Positions 54,250 to 63,538 of a DNA stretch of 64,000 nt are shown one piece after another (the first letter of the stretch is position 1; every line of letters begins with the position of its first letter). The stretch is from Alphaproteobacteria bacterium (GTDB lineage Bacteria > Pseudomonadota > Alphaproteobacteria > Micavibrionales > Micavibrionaceae), in assembly GCA_021776025.1 (NCBI GenBank), contig JAJFGR010000007.1, positions 62,001-126,000 of the forward strand, read 5' to 3'. The position numbers and the translations under genes are program-made. A model generated the notes under the pieces. It made no database searches, was not told where the DNA came from, and saw nothing but the letters and a program-made list of their open reading frames with translations.

Positions 54250-55215
54250 ATGTTCAAAATGGTACATAACGAATATATAGAAGGAACTGAGGAGCAAAGA
54301 CGCGTAATTACCTCGTTTTTAGAGGCGGCCAGACAGATAAAGCCTGATCATCTTGCTGATCACGTTTCTTTGCAATATGCGACGGACAACCAGTCTTTAG
54401 ACATTGACTGGGCTTTGTTTCGTAAAGCTGTGTCGGAAGCCACAGAACATTTTAAGAATATATCATTTGAGTTTAATTTCATTCCTTTAGACAGATATTA
54501 TGTGTCGAAGCCTGCACAAGGGAATATAGGGGGTTTCTATGGTGCGCCGCGGGGCGGGTATTTCTACTTTAATGATGTCGGCTTTACGACCACCCTTGAT
54601 GAACAACAGGTTAGCTCCACTGAGCTTAGAACACTTGAGCTGGCAAGAAACTATCTGCATGATGGTATCCATGCTTCAACATATCGAACCTTTGCTTATA
54701 AAGATGACGCGATAACACCTGTTTTCCGGCGTATTTACGGCATTAATATTCGCAATGCCGATGGTGTAAGTTATTCATCACCGGATATTGACCAGAATTT
54801 TACTTTCGGCATCAACCTTAATGTGTTGATGGATGGGGCTAATCAGATGCAATCTAATAAATTTTTTGCATGTTTTTGTGATGTTGATACTGATAGTTTT
54901 TCACCGCAGGAAAAAGCAGTGTATGACGAATTGATCGGGGCGCCGTTTGACAATACAGTTTTCCCCGAACCGAAAGAGTTTTATAAAAATGTTATTGAAC
55001 CGGCTGACCGATTCTTTAACAACTGGGGGGAAAGTTTCCAGCATGAAGTTTTGCCCGCCATGCTTTATGGCGACACGGGCAGGCTAAGATTGCTTTTGAA
55101 CTCCCAATTGGGTAGATCAGATGCATGGGAGTATATTTTTAAGCAGCCTACCTATAAGGACGATCCTGAAGTGGAGGCGCTTGCTGAAGGCGGTTTATTG
55201 CGTGATATAGCGTAA
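54250..55215 (+). CDS. unknown protein with HDxxH motif
   Basis: 321 residues, or 318 from a Met at 54259. No signal peptide. The helix LARNYLHDGIHASTYRTF (H137, D138, H141) resembles a metallopeptidase HExxH helix with Asp in place of Glu. A Gly/aromatic-rich segment lies upstream (GNIGGFYGAPRGGYFYFND). It is hydrophilic elsewhere and ends DPEVEALAEGGLLRDIA. No family recognised; a non-catalytic metal-binding or unusual hydrolase role is possible. A+T-rich upstream region and opposite-strand convergence on lysK (1 base between) suggest an accessory gene. Confidence 0.55.
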   Translation: MFKMVHNEYIEGTEEQRRVITSFLEAARQIKPDHLADHVSLQYATDNQSLDIDWALFRKAVSEATEHFKNISFEFNFIPLDRYYVSKPAQGNIGGFYGAPRGGYFYFNDVGFTTTLDEQQVSSTELRTLELARNYLHDGIHASTYRTFAYKDDAITPVFRRIYGINIRNADGVSYSSPDIDQNFTFGINLNVLMDGANQMQSNKFFACFCDVDTDSFSPQEKAVYDELIGAPFDNTVFPEPKEFYKNVIEPADRFFNNWGESFQHEVLPAMLYGDTGRLRLLLNSQLGRSDAWEYIFKQPTYKDDPEVEALAEGGLLRDIA

Positions 55216-55216
55216 T

Positions 55217-56839
55217 TTAAGCGGCTTTGGCGAACTTGCCTTCAAGCGCGTCTTTGATCAGACTGGCGGTCTCTTTAACCCCGTAAAGCTGGATAAAAGA
55301 GCCAAAACGCGGACCTTGGGACTGGCCGAGGCAGACCTCGTAAATGGCTTTAAACCAGTCGCGCAGTTCATCCTTCTCATAGCCGTTTTCTTTACCGGCG
55401 CTGAAGACCTCGGTCATATATTCATCTGCTGGTAGTTTATCTTCCATAGATTCCAACCTCTTAACTAGATCTTCTAAAGCCGCACGTTCACGCTGGTCAG
55501 GGGTGCGGTATTGTTTTTCAGGCAGGACAAAGTCGGTGTAATATTTGATGGCATACCCCACCAGACGGTCTAGAAACGGCGCGCTTTCGGGCGTGGCATC
55601 GGGCGCATAGCTGCCGATGAATTTCCACAAAACCTGCGGATCATCTGTGTTTGCGGCGTTGACCAAATTTAAAAGCAACGCGAACGAAATCGGTGTGTGC
55701 TGCGAATTGGGAACGTTTCCATCATGGAGATACCATGCGGGGTTTTCCAGCTTCTTCGCGTCTTCCTGCTCAAGCAGTTTATCTGCGAACTGAATATATT
55801 CGTCTACAGCCTTGGGAATAATATCAAAATGTAGTTTGCTTGCCGTGGTTGGGCGTTGATACATATAATAGGCTAGGCTTTCATGCGGGGCATAGGTTAG
55901 CCATTCTTCCATCGTCAAGCCATTGCCTTTGGATTTGGAAATCTTTTCGCCTTTTTCATCCAAAAACATTTCGTATCTGAAGCCTGCTGGGCCGCGGCCA
56001 CCGAGAATTTGTACAATCTTGGCAGCGATGTCGGCGGCGGTAACCAAATCTTTGCCGGCCATCTCGTAATCGACGTCCAGCGCATACCAGCGCAGTGCCC
56101 AGTCAGCGCGCCATTGTGCTTTGCAGTTGCCGCCAGTGACAGTTTGCTCTACGCGTGTGCCATCTTCATCTTCAAACGTAATGGTGCCGGCTTCTGGGTT
56201 TGTATCTAATATGGGTGTTTGCAGCACATTGCCGGTGGTTGGGGATACGGGGAGGAACGGCGAATAGGTCTTGCTGCGCTCTTCACCTAAAATCGGTAGC
56301 ACGGCCTGTTTAATCTCTTCATGCTTGGCCAGCATCGCCAGCAGCGTTTTATCAAACTTGCCGCTCTTATAATACTCCGTGCCACTCATGAATTCGTAAT
56401 CGAAACCGAAGCTGTCGAGGAACGCTCGCAGCTGCGCGTTGTTATGGTGTGCATAGCTTTCATATTCTGTGTCAAACGGGTTTGGCACTTTTGTAAGGGG
56501 CTGACCCAGGGCGCCTTTCAACATCTCCTGATTGGGAACGTTGCTCGGCACTTTTCTAAATCCGTCCATATCATCGGAAAAGCAGATCAGCTTTACGGGG
56601 ATGTCTGGCGCTAATCTTTTAAAGGCCCGCAGGACCATCGTCGTTCTTGCGACCTCACCAAACGTGCCGATATGGGGTAGGCCGGACGGGCCATAGCCGG
56701 TTTCAAACAGCACATAGCCCTTATCAGACGGTTTAATCTCACCCCTGTTCATGGCGCGCAGGCGCTTAATGATTTGCTTGGCTTCTTCAAACGGCCATGC
56801 TTTGCATTTGGCGGCGATGTCTTTGTCTATATCTGTCAT
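55217..56839 (-). CDS. lysK: lysyl-tRNA synthetase, class I
   Basis: 540 residues from the ATG at 56839 (MTDIDKDIAAKCKAWPFEEA); an upstream extension to 56917 is not family-like. Class I signatures are GYGPSGLPHIGTFGEV (HIGH box) and GEKISKSKGNGLTMEEWL (KMSKS box), followed by a helical anticodon-binding cage. It charges tRNA-Lys. The class I enzyme is the usual LysRS of many alphaproteobacteria and archaea, and differs from the class II type of E. coli. Confidence 0.94.
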   Translation of the reverse strand: MTDIDKDIAAKCKAWPFEEAKQIIKRLRAMNRGEIKPSDKGYVLFETGYGPSGLPHIGTFGEVARTTMVLRAFKRLAPDIPVKLICFSDDMDGFRKVPSNVPNQEMLKGALGQPLTKVPNPFDTEYESYAHHNNAQLRAFLDSFGFDYEFMSGTEYYKSGKFDKTLLAMLAKHEEIKQAVLPILGEERSKTYSPFLPVSPTTGNVLQTPILDTNPEAGTITFEDEDGTRVEQTVTGGNCKAQWRADWALRWYALDVDYEMAGKDLVTAADIAAKIVQILGGRGPAGFRYEMFLDEKGEKISKSKGNGLTMEEWLTYAPHESLAYYMYQRPTTASKLHFDIIPKAVDEYIQFADKLLEQEDAKKLENPAWYLHDGNVPNSQHTPISFALLLNLVNAANTDDPQVLWKFIGSYAPDATPESAPFLDRLVGYAIKYYTDFVLPEKQYRTPDQRERAALEDLVKRLESMEDKLPADEYMTEVFSAGKENGYEKDELRDWFKAIYEVCLGQSQGPRFGSFIQLYGVKETASLIKDALEGKFAKAA

Positions 56840-57125
56840 GAGAGTAGGGATAGCAAAGAATGCAGCGCTTTCAAAGGCTATTCTTTTTGTGTCTGTAAAC
56901 GCTTCGTAAAGTATCAAAATTTTTTCTTGTTTTTTCGTGTGATTTTTCTAAAAAACCCCCTTGAAAAAAACCCTTTGGAGATTCCGCCGATTCACAGTAT
57001 ATTTACCCTACGAGTAACTTTTTTTTACGCGTATTTCTATCCTTCCTCTCTGGTCAATTCTGGCCGTTTAATATTCTTTAACACTTTAGTGTTTTACTTT
57101 TCTAAACCATTTCAGGAGAAAACCA

Positions 57126-57815
57126 ATGGCAACGACTAAAAAGAAACCAGCAGCGCGAAAACCCGCTGCTAAGAAGAAGGCGACAGCCAAGAAGGCCAAG
57201 CCTAAGACTTCGACAACTAAGGCAGCTAAAAAGAAGAAGCCTGTTGCGAAGAAAAAAGTTGTGAAAAAAGCAGCCGTTAAGAAAACAGCTGTGAAAAAGA
57301 AAGCAGCGAATACAAATAAAAAGAAAACTGCAGCTAAGAAAAAGCCGGCAGCCAAGAAAAAAGCAACTGCTAAGAAAAGACCTGTAGCGAAGAAAAAAGC
57401 TCCAGCGAAAAGAAAAGCAGCCGCTAAGAAAAAAGCTCCAGCTAAAAGAAAAGTCGCGGCGAAGAAGCCTGCAACTAAGAAAAAAGCTGTTGCTAAAAAG
57501 AAAAAGCCAGTAGCGAAGAAGAAAGCTCCGGCTAAGAAAAAAGCAGCCGCTAAGAAAAGACCTGCAGCTAAAAAGAAAAAAGCTCCAGCGAAAAGAAAAG
57601 CAGTTGCGAAAAAACGTCCAGCAGCGAAAAAGAAGTCAACGGCTAAGAAAAAGTCAGTGACGAGAAAAGTCGTTCGCAAGGCGAAAGCCACAAAGAAGCC
57701 TGCTAACAGCAATAGAAAAGCTCCGGTAAAACGTGCCGCCAGCAAATCTAAAACTGTTAGAAAGGTTGCGAAGAGACCTGCTAAGAAAAGAACAGCAGCG
57801 AAAAAGAAGCGTTAA
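57126..57815 (+). CDS. histone H1-like Lys/Ala-rich protein
   Basis: 229 residues made almost wholly of Lys, Ala, Pro, Arg and Val in imperfect AKKK and PAAKKK repeats; the calculated charge must be extremely positive. This matches histone H1-like nucleoid proteins that coat DNA in several proteobacteria. The repeats are encoded by recurrent GCTAAGAAAAAAG-like DNA, so copy number may vary among strains. AGGAG lies upstream. The long opposite-strand ORF across it is an artefact of the repeats. It has its own terminator and is upstream of uvrB. Confidence 0.87.
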   Translation: MATTKKKPAARKPAAKKKATAKKAKPKTSTTKAAKKKKPVAKKKVVKKAAVKKTAVKKKAANTNKKKTAAKKKPAAKKKATAKKRPVAKKKAPAKRKAAAKKKAPAKRKVAAKKPATKKKAVAKKKKPVAKKKAPAKKKAAAKKRPAAKKKKAPAKRKAVAKKRPAAKKKSTAKKKSVTRKVVRKAKATKKPANSNRKAPVKRAASKSKTVRKVAKRPAKKRTAAKKKR

Positions 57816-57837
57816 GCTCTTTTAAGACTTAAAAATT

Positions 57838-57873
57838 AAGCGCCGCGTGTGGAAACTCTCGCGGCGTTTTTTT
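57838..57873 (+). terminator. rho-independent terminator after the H1-like gene
   Basis: Stem CGCCGCG/CGCGGCG (57841-57847 and 57860-57866) with a 12-base loop is followed by seven T. It closes the histone-like gene ahead of uvrB. Confidence 0.85.
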
Positions 57874-57915
57874 ATGCCCATTTCCATTTTTATCTATTCG
57901 TTCTATATCTAACTC

Positions 57916-59982
57916 ATGGATATAGCGGAATTATCACAGGTGGCGGTTGAATTAGAGGGGTCGAACGTTTTTGACCAATCGAAGCCATTTCGCCTTCATA
58001 CCGACTTTACGCCCGCTGGGGACCAGCCAGAGGCGATTAAAGCGCTTACAGGCGGTCTTAAGGACGGTTTGACCGATCAGGTGCTGCTGGGCGTTACAGG
58101 GTCCGGTAAGACCTTCACCATGGCGCATATTATCGAGCAGACGCAGCGCCCGGCGCTGGTCCTTGCCCCCAACAAAACTCTCGCTGCGCAGCTATACGGC
58201 GAGTTCAAGAGCTTCTTCCCCGATAACGCGGTGGAATATTTCGTTTCCTACTACGATTATTATCAGCCCGAGGCCTATGTGCCGCGCTCCGATACCTTCA
58301 TCGAGAAGGATAGCTCTATCAACGAGCAGATCGACCGCATGCGCCACTCTGCCACCCGCGCTTTGTTTGAGCGCAAGGATGTGATTATCGTCGCCTCGGT
58401 GTCGTGCATCTACGGCATTGGCTCGAAAGAAGATTACATGGCGATGGCGTTTGGCGTGCAGAAGAACGAGCGCATGGATCGCGACGAGCTGATCCGCAAT
58501 TTGATCGAGCTACAATATAAACGCAATGACATTGCTTTTGAGCGCGGGACATTCCGCGTGCGCGGCGATACGGTCGAGCTGTTTCCTGCTCACTTTGAAG
58601 ATCGCGCCTGGCGGTTTGAATTGTTTGGCGACGAGATTGAGAAGATCACCGAGTTCGATCCGTTGACCGGGGAGAAGTTCACCGACCTTGAGGGCGTGCG
58701 GATTTTTGCCAACTCGCACTACATCACCCCCGGCCCGACGATGCAGCAGGCGATCAAGAGCATTAAAACCGATCTCAAAACCCGCCTTGCCGAATTCGAA
58801 GCCGAAGGCAAGCTTCTCGAAGCGCAGCGTCTTGATCAACGCACGACATTCGATCTTGAAATGCTGGAGGCGACGGGCATGTGTCAGGGGATCGAGAATT
58901 ACTCCCGCTATCTCACCGGCCGCGCTTCGGGTGATCCGCCGCCGACGCTGATAGAATATCTCCCCGATGATGCGCTGATGTTCCTCGATGAATCCCACGT
59001 CATGCTGCCGCAGCTCCGCGCGATGTATAATGGTGACCGCGCGCGCAAAACCACGCTGGTTGATTACGGTTTCCGCGTTCCCGCCGCGCTTGATAACCGT
59101 CCGCTGAAATTTGACGAGTGGAATGCCACCCGAAATCAAACCGTTTTTGTGTCCGCCACGCCCGGCCCGTGGGAGCTGGAGCAAACCGGCGGCGCATTTG
59201 TTGAGCAAGTCGTGCGCCCGACGGGGCTGATTGATCCTCCGGTAGAAATTCGCCCGACGGAAGACCAAGTCGATGACATGATGCATGAGGCGAAGAAGGT
59301 CATCGCGCAAGGCGGGCGCCTTCTTGTCACTACGCTGACCAAGAAAATGGCCGAGGCGCTGACCGAATATCTAAACGAAAACGGCATCAAGGTTCGCTAT
59401 ATCCATAGTGATGTGGACACGCTGGAGCGGATTGAAATTATGCAGGATCTGCGCAAAGGCGAATTCGATGTGCTGGTCGGGATTAACCTGCTGCGTGAGG
59501 GCCTCGACATTCCCGAATGTATGCGCGTGATGATTTTGGATGCGGATAAGGAAGGCTTCCTGCGCTCGAAAACCTCATTGGTGCAGACGATTGGCCGCGC
59601 CGCGCGCAATATTGATGGCCGCGCCATTCTCTATGCCGATAAAGTGACCGACAGCATGCAATATGCGATTGACGAGACAGAGCGCAGGCGCGCGAAGCAG
59701 AATGAATATAACGAAGAGCACGGCATCACGCCCGAAAGCGTGAAGAAGAATCTCAGCACCGTTCTCGATAATGTCTATGAGCAGCGCGAGACAACCAACG
59801 CCGTGCGCACGCTGCATGACATGAACATGGCCGAATTTATTCATGACCCGGCGGCGATGGTGAAAGAGATCGCGCGGAAGAAGAAAGAGATGTTGGAGGC
59901 GGCGAGTAATCTGGAGTTTGAGCAGGCGGCGAAGCTGAGGGATGAGATCAAGCGTTTAGAGGAAGCCAGTCTCGGTTTATAA
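57916..59982 (+). CDS. uvrB: UvrB, excision nuclease subunit B
   Basis: 688 residues. Walker [13 protein letters not shown] (~60), the beta-hairpin region [17 protein letters not shown] then [27 protein letters not shown] (~356), [25 protein letters not shown] and the C-terminal UVR motif [20 protein letters not shown]. All nucleotide-excision-repair motifs are present. The N-terminal ~20 residues before the family-type start are extra. The last ~35 codons are duplicated downstream at 60498-60606, with 42 bases identical. Confidence 0.96.
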   Translation: MDIAELSQVAVELEGSNVFDQSKPFRLHTDFTPAGDQPEAIKALTGGLKDGLTDQVLLGVTGSGKTFTMAHIIEQTQRPALVLAPNKTLAAQLYGEFKSFFPDNAVEYFVSYYDYYQPEAYVPRSDTFIEKDSSINEQIDRMRHSATRALFERKDVIIVASVSCIYGIGSKEDYMAMAFGVQKNERMDRDELIRNLIELQYKRNDIAFERGTFRVRGDTVELFPAHFEDRAWRFELFGDEIEKITEFDPLTGEKFTDLEGVRIFANSHYITPGPTMQQAIKSIKTDLKTRLAEFEAEGKLLEAQRLDQRTTFDLEMLEATGMCQGIENYSRYLTGRASGDPPPTLIEYLPDDALMFLDESHVMLPQLRAMYNGDRARKTTLVDYGFRVPAALDNRPLKFDEWNATRNQTVFVSATPGPWELEQTGGAFVEQVVRPTGLIDPPVEIRPTEDQVDDMMHEAKKVIAQGGRLLVTTLTKKMAEALTEYLNENGIKVRYIHSDVDTLERIEIMQDLRKGEFDVLVGINLLREGLDIPECMRVMILDADKEGFLRSKTSLVQTIGRAARNIDGRAILYADKVTDSMQYAIDETERRRAKQNEYNEEHGITPESVKKNLSTVLDNVYEQRETTNAVRTLHDMNMAEFIHDPAAMVKEIARKKKEMLEAASNLEFEQAAKLRDEIKRLEEASLGL

Positions 59983-60031
59983 TTCTCAAATTTTTACACC
60001 TGTGGGGATACAATTTTGCTAACCTCCCTTT

Positions 60032-60496
60032 ATGAAATTTCTTCGCGCTTATAAACTTAAGGAGCCCGGCTTTGGCTTGTTGACGTTGTTTGTTTCCATG
60101 CTTATTGGTCTGGCCATCGTCATCGGTTGGCACAGCGACATGCCGTTTATGGACCCCGACCGGCCGTGGCGACAAAATTTTGACCGCTCGCACAAGGAGT
60201 CCGCGGTTGGTATTCTGGTTTTGTTGTTTTGGGTGCTGCCGGTGGGACTCGTTTTTGGTCTGCCGATCATCACATGGCTGGAACGGACAGGGCGTACAAA
60301 AACACCTCTTCCGATTATGGTTGGCGCAAGTGCTTTGGCAGTGGTGTCGGGCTTGTTCTGTGGGCTGGGCGACCCTATGTTGGCTTATACGTTGCCGTTT
60401 GGCTGTGTGTTTGGTGTGTTTTTCTGGCTGCTCTATCTTGGCCCCTTTGCTAGCAAACAGGCGTTTATGGATGCCTTCAAGAACGTGAAGAGATAG
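60032..60496 (+). CDS. unknown membrane protein, 154 residues
   Basis: [20 protein letters not shown] begins the protein, which has about four hydrophobic segments (for example [76 protein letters not shown]). I recognise no family. It lies between uvrB and a duplicated fragment of the uvrB 3' end, so it arrived with the insertion that produced the duplication. Confidence 0.65.
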   Translation: MKFLRAYKLKEPGFGLLTLFVSMLIGLAIVIGWHSDMPFMDPDRPWRQNFDRSHKESAVGILVLLFWVLPVGLVFGLPIITWLERTGRTKTPLPIMVGASALAVVSGLFCGLGDPMLAYTLPFGCVFGVFFWLLYLGPFASKQAFMDAFKNVKR

Positions 60497-60497
60497 G

Positions 60498-60606
60498 GCG
60501 GAAGAAGAAAGAGATGTTGGAGGCGGCGAGTAATCTGGAATTCGAGACGGCGGCGAAACTGCGTGATCAGATTAAACGGCTTGAAGAGGCCGGGTTGGGG
60601 TTATGA
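60498..60606 (+). pseudogene. duplicated 3' end of uvrB
   Basis: In frame from 60499 it reads [15 protein letters not shown] then [20 protein letters not shown] and stops at 60604-60606, clearly the UVR motif end of UvrB. Bases 60498-60539 are identical to 59874-59915 (42 bases), after which the copies diverge. It has no start codon and lies after the 154-codon gene. It marks an insertion or recombination at the end of uvrB in which one of the two ends came from a relative. Confidence 0.85.
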
Positions 60607-60609
60607 GCG

Positions 60610-61512
60610 ATGGGGTTACCTAAAAATCACCATTATGTTCCTGCGTTTTATTTAAATCATTGGGGAAAGCCGGAAGATGAATCTAGGTATAAGGAAGTCC
60701 AATGTTTTGGTTTTCAAGATGGTAAATTTATTGTTAGCAGAAAGAGAACAAAAAGCATTTGTTCGCTAGAAGGTTTAAATCTGCGTGAATCTGTTCAAGC
60801 AGCAGAAGTTTACAAAATAGAGAAATTTTTAGCTGATGTTGATACTAAAGCTTCAGAGGTGCATTTAAAAATTATTAAGGCGGGACCAAAAAGTTTAAGT
60901 GATGAAGAACGAAGTGCTTACACTAGTTTTTTATTGAGCTTAAAGATTAGGCAGCCGGATGCTGTAAAAAGAATGAGAGAGTATGGAGACGACTTCGTAG
61001 TTAAGGAGCTTTCGGATCCAAGTTTTTTAAAGGAATATAGAGAGTCTACAAATAACTTGGATGTGCCTGAATCTCCAATAGATTTTATGAAGCAGCAGAT
61101 CCCAGATATGATCCCAAACTTTGGTATAGATACTATGGCTAGGATTGTTAGTGGAGAAAATAACAGTAAATTTCATAACCTTTTTTTCAATATGATATGG
61201 TTCACTAAGGATTTTTCTGTGAGCTCAAGTATAATTACGTGCGATAATCCACATTACAGTAGTGAAGGATTATCACACCCCAAGTGTATCTTTGCGTTTC
61301 CTTTAACTCCCACAAGATTTTTGTTTGCTGTCCATTCTCATGAAATAAGAAGAAAAATACTCAAAGCTAATTCTAAGTATCTGGCGGATATTTTAAATAA
61401 AACCATGGCTCATCAGGCTTTTAATCGGGTAATCGCACAGGATGAAGAGCACAGAGAATTGATTAAAGAATGTTTTGGAAAAAGCAGAAAGCCGCCCTTA
61501 AATCTGATTTAA
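60610..61512 (+). CDS. DUF4238-like protein
   Basis: 300 residues. The N-terminus LPKNHHYVPAFYLNHWGK is the signature of DUF4238, a family found sporadically in bacteria, often in variable islands, with no established activity. The DNA is more A+T-rich than uvrB and codon use differs, which indicates transfer. It starts 3 bases after the uvrB fragment. The conserved His pair and Asp/Glu residues suggest an enzyme, but I cannot name the reaction. Confidence 0.75.
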   Translation: MGLPKNHHYVPAFYLNHWGKPEDESRYKEVQCFGFQDGKFIVSRKRTKSICSLEGLNLRESVQAAEVYKIEKFLADVDTKASEVHLKIIKAGPKSLSDEERSAYTSFLLSLKIRQPDAVKRMREYGDDFVVKELSDPSFLKEYRESTNNLDVPESPIDFMKQQIPDMIPNFGIDTMARIVSGENNSKFHNLFFNMIWFTKDFSVSSSIITCDNPHYSSEGLSHPKCIFAFPLTPTRFLFAVHSHEIRRKILKANSKYLADILNKTMAHQAFNRVIAQDEEHRELIKECFGKSRKPPLNLI

Positions 61513-61607
61513 AAAAGCGCTGACAAAATAAGAATAAATTCCTATAGTATCCTCATTTCAACGTACCAACGAAAGGGCGCGCAGGATGAGCGATGTGATC
61601 GGTCCCT

Positions 61608-61817
61608 ATGTCTTATGCCACCACGCATGAATTCAAGAGTAATATATCGAAGCTGACGCGGCTGCTCGAGCGCGGCGTGTATGCTGCCGTGCTGGTGCGG
61701 CGGCATTCCGAGGTTGCCGGGGTGTATGTGACATTTTGTGCCAAGAAGTTCGATAAAGAAGCGAAAGCCTATCGGGCCCGTAAAGAGGGCCAAAATCCGC
61801 CAATGCCTTATGATTAA
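61608..61817 (+). CDS. Phd/YefM-like small protein
   Basis: 69 residues: MSYATTHEFKSNISKLTRLL then VYAAVLVRRHSEVAGVYVTF. The order of a short strand, helix, and the IVxRxGxxVA-like strand resembles type II antitoxins of the Phd/YefM group, though the match is partial. No toxin gene is adjacent, so it would be solitary or a remnant. It ends shortly before a G+C-rich inverted-repeat tract at 61841-61887. Confidence 0.45.
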   Translation: MSYATTHEFKSNISKLTRLLERGVYAAVLVRRHSEVAGVYVTFCAKKFDKEAKAYRARKEGQNPPMPYD

Positions 61818-61840
61818 AAGGTTTTGCGTGATTTATAAGC

Positions 61841-61887
61841 GGGCCCAATGCGGGCCCACTCTTAGCCCATTGGGGGCCAACGGGCCC
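61841..61887. repeat. G+C-rich tract with three GGGCCC sites
   Basis: GGGCCC occurs at 61841, 61852 and 61882, and GGCCCAATG can pair with the later CATTGGGGGCC with a bulge. There is no T-run, so this is not a standard terminator. It stands between the Phd-like gene and the cold-shock terminator and may be a remnant of an insertion or an extragenic palindrome. Confidence 0.35.
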
Positions 61888-61902
61888 GAATTAGAAACTC
61901 AT

Positions 61903-61934
61903 AAAAAAAACGGCCATCCGAAGACAGCCGTTTC
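61903..61934 (-). terminator. rho-independent terminator of the cold-shock gene
   Basis: On the minus strand AACGGC pairs with GCCGTT (61932-61927 and 61914-61909), with a 12-base loop, followed by eight T. It lies about 30 bases after the stop of the cold-shock gene. Confidence 0.85.
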
Positions 61935-61960
61935 TCGTATTTCTAAAAAAGCGCTTTAAA

Positions 61961-62167
61961 TTAAGCAGCTTTACGAAGATTAGTGGCAGACTCTTTGCCT
62001 TTTTCTTCTTGAACGTCGAACTCAATCGTATCGCCTTCGTTCAGACCGCTGAGGTCTGAAGCTTCAACAGCAGTGATGTGTACAAACACATCTTTTCCGC
62101 CGTCTTGAGGTTCGATAAAGCCGAAGCCTTTAGTTGGGTTAAACCATTTTACTGTTCCGGTTGCCAT
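61961..62167 (-). CDS. cold-shock-domain protein (CspA family)
   Basis: 68 residues: MATGTVKWFNPTKGFGFIEP, with RNP1 KGFGFI and RNP2 DVFVHIT, the RNA- and single-stranded-DNA-binding surface. Members melt RNA structure or act as RNA chaperones. AAGGAG precedes the ATG. The leader contains the perfect palindrome ACTCACCGTGAGT (62204-62216). Whether it is cold-inducible cannot be read from the sequence. Confidence 0.95.
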   Translation of the reverse strand: MATGTVKWFNPTKGFGFIEPQDGGKDVFVHITAVEASDLSGLNEGDTIEFDVQEEKGKESATNLRKAA

Positions 62168-62449
62168 GATAATTTCTCCTTTAGCAAATCGGGTTAAAGC
62201 CCTTACTCACCGTGAGTATTGGACTTGTGTCTGATGAACGTTTATCAGACAGATTTTCTAAAAGAGAATTGGTATCTTGTAAAAAGTCGTGTCGTAATCG
62301 TCGTTTAGTATCAAACTTACGGGCATTAGCGCAGATTATGGCTTCGGCGTCAACGTTATTCGGTTATTGCTTAAAAAAGCGAGACAGCTTTGTCCGCAGG
62401 GGCTATAGTTTTACAGGGTATTTTATCGCCCCTGATAATGGAGGTTTTT

Positions 62450-62989
62450 ATGCGGTATTTGATTTTAAGCATTTTATTTTTGGCGTTTGCACCCGCACCT
62501 GTTTTGGCCGCTACGGCGGAGGTGCCGATGGATGTTGAGCTGCATGAACGCCTTACACCTGAGGAAGCGCAAGCCTTGGCGTTGGAAGCTGTGCCGGGCC
62601 AACCCATAGAAATGAAAGAGAAATTCGCCGGGCAGGAGATGTATTACAGTTTTATGATTGGCACGGAAGATGGCTCTATCTATGAAGTGCCTGTGCATTC
62701 GGGAACAGGTGAGCTTGCTGAAATTAGTGTTGAAAGTCTGGCCAAGCGCCCGAAGGGTATTCCGTTTGAGATTGTTTCAATGGCGGATGCGCGGGCAACT
62801 GTTAAGGCGCATGTTATAGAGAACGCCCCGGGCAAACGTCCGCCGTTTATGAAAGACGGGCAGCTCACAGTGCATGAGCGAAAGCTCACTTACGTTTTTA
62901 AACCAAAGAGAGACGGACGCTGGTACACGGTTCTGGTTGATGCGCGCTCTGGCGCGGTGATTGATATGCAGGGGAATGCGCCTAAATAG
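62450..62989 (+). CDS. exported PepSY-like protein
   Basis: 179 residues from the ATG at 62450, which has GGAGG about 6 bases upstream; an in-frame extension to 62390 is not supported. Signal peptide MRYLILSILFLAFAPAPVLA. The mature protein has two PepSY-like units, LTPEEAQALALEAVPGQPIE with GSIYEVPVHSGTGE, and SMADARATVKAHV with RWYTVLVDARSGAVIDM. PepSY domains often inhibit or sense proteases in the envelope. The gene at 63539 encodes a related exported protein. Confidence 0.75.
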   Translation: MRYLILSILFLAFAPAPVLAATAEVPMDVELHERLTPEEAQALALEAVPGQPIEMKEKFAGQEMYYSFMIGTEDGSIYEVPVHSGTGELAEISVESLAKRPKGIPFEIVSMADARATVKAHVIENAPGKRPPFMKDGQLTVHERKLTYVFKPKRDGRWYTVLVDARSGAVIDMQGNAPK

Positions 62990-63020
62990 ATGTGAATGTT
63001 ATTGGCGCGGTTGAGCGAGA

Positions 63021-63365
63021 TTAAGTTGTCTTTGTGTCGTTCATCATTTGTTGCTGTGCTAGTATTTGCTGTTCTTGCACTTTTTGATTTTCGAAAAACT
63101 TTGCCATCTGTTTTTGTTGTTCTGCATTGTTTGCCTGCTCTTGTCGTGCTTGCTCTTCTCTTTGTGCTAGCTCGTATTGTTCTTTTTCTGTTTGTTGTTG
63201 TTTGAGAAAAGCCTCTTTGTTTTGTGCTTGCTTGTCCAGCCAGTTTTGATGGTTTTGTTCGGATTGCTCTCTTTGTTTTTGGGCGAGGCTGTCGCGTCCT
63301 CTAAATAGTGCTTGTTCCTGAGCCTCATCCTGCATCCTTTTGATGATTTCGTCTTGAGTAAGCAT
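63021..63365 (-). CDS. Gln-rich coiled-coil protein
   Basis: 114 residues from the ATG at 63365 (MLTQDEIIKRMQDEAQEQ), which has AAAGGA 7 bases upstream; the ORF can be read back to 63398. It is very rich in Gln, Glu and Lys with regular heptads from about residue 20 to the end (for example REQSEQNHQNWLDKQAQN), so it should form a long coiled coil. No signal peptide and no family recognised. A cytoplasmic scaffold or an adaptor is possible. Confidence 0.6.
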   Translation of the reverse strand: MLTQDEIIKRMQDEAQEQALFRGRDSLAQKQREQSEQNHQNWLDKQAQNKEAFLKQQQTEKEQYELAQREEQARQEQANNAEQQKQMAKFFENQKVQEQQILAQQQMMNDTKTT

Positions 63366-63538
63366 TTGTTGTTCCTTTATGACATTGATTGCCGCCATGT
63401 ATATTATAGCAAATAAAAGGTTAATGTTTTCTTATGGATTTATCTAAATTTTTATACGTATTTTATGTTTTTAAGAAATATATGGATATTTATCTTTTAA
63501 AACAGCGGCTTTCCTTAAAATGGGAATCGGCTATAATC

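Noticed and set aside
57086-57745. Long minus-strand ORF rich in Phe, Ala and Leu, resembling a membrane protein
   Set aside because: It is the antisense reading of the AAG-rich repeats of the histone H1-like gene, where a stop-free frame is expected. It has no start-site support.
62212-62538. 108-codon plus-strand ORF
   Set aside because: It covers the leader and the start of the PepSY-like gene in a different frame, has no Shine-Dalgarno, and ends inside that gene.
63531-63536. TATAAT directly before the last gene
   Set aside because: It lies only 3 bases before the ATG at 63539, so transcription would start inside the gene, and no matching -35 box is at the right distance.
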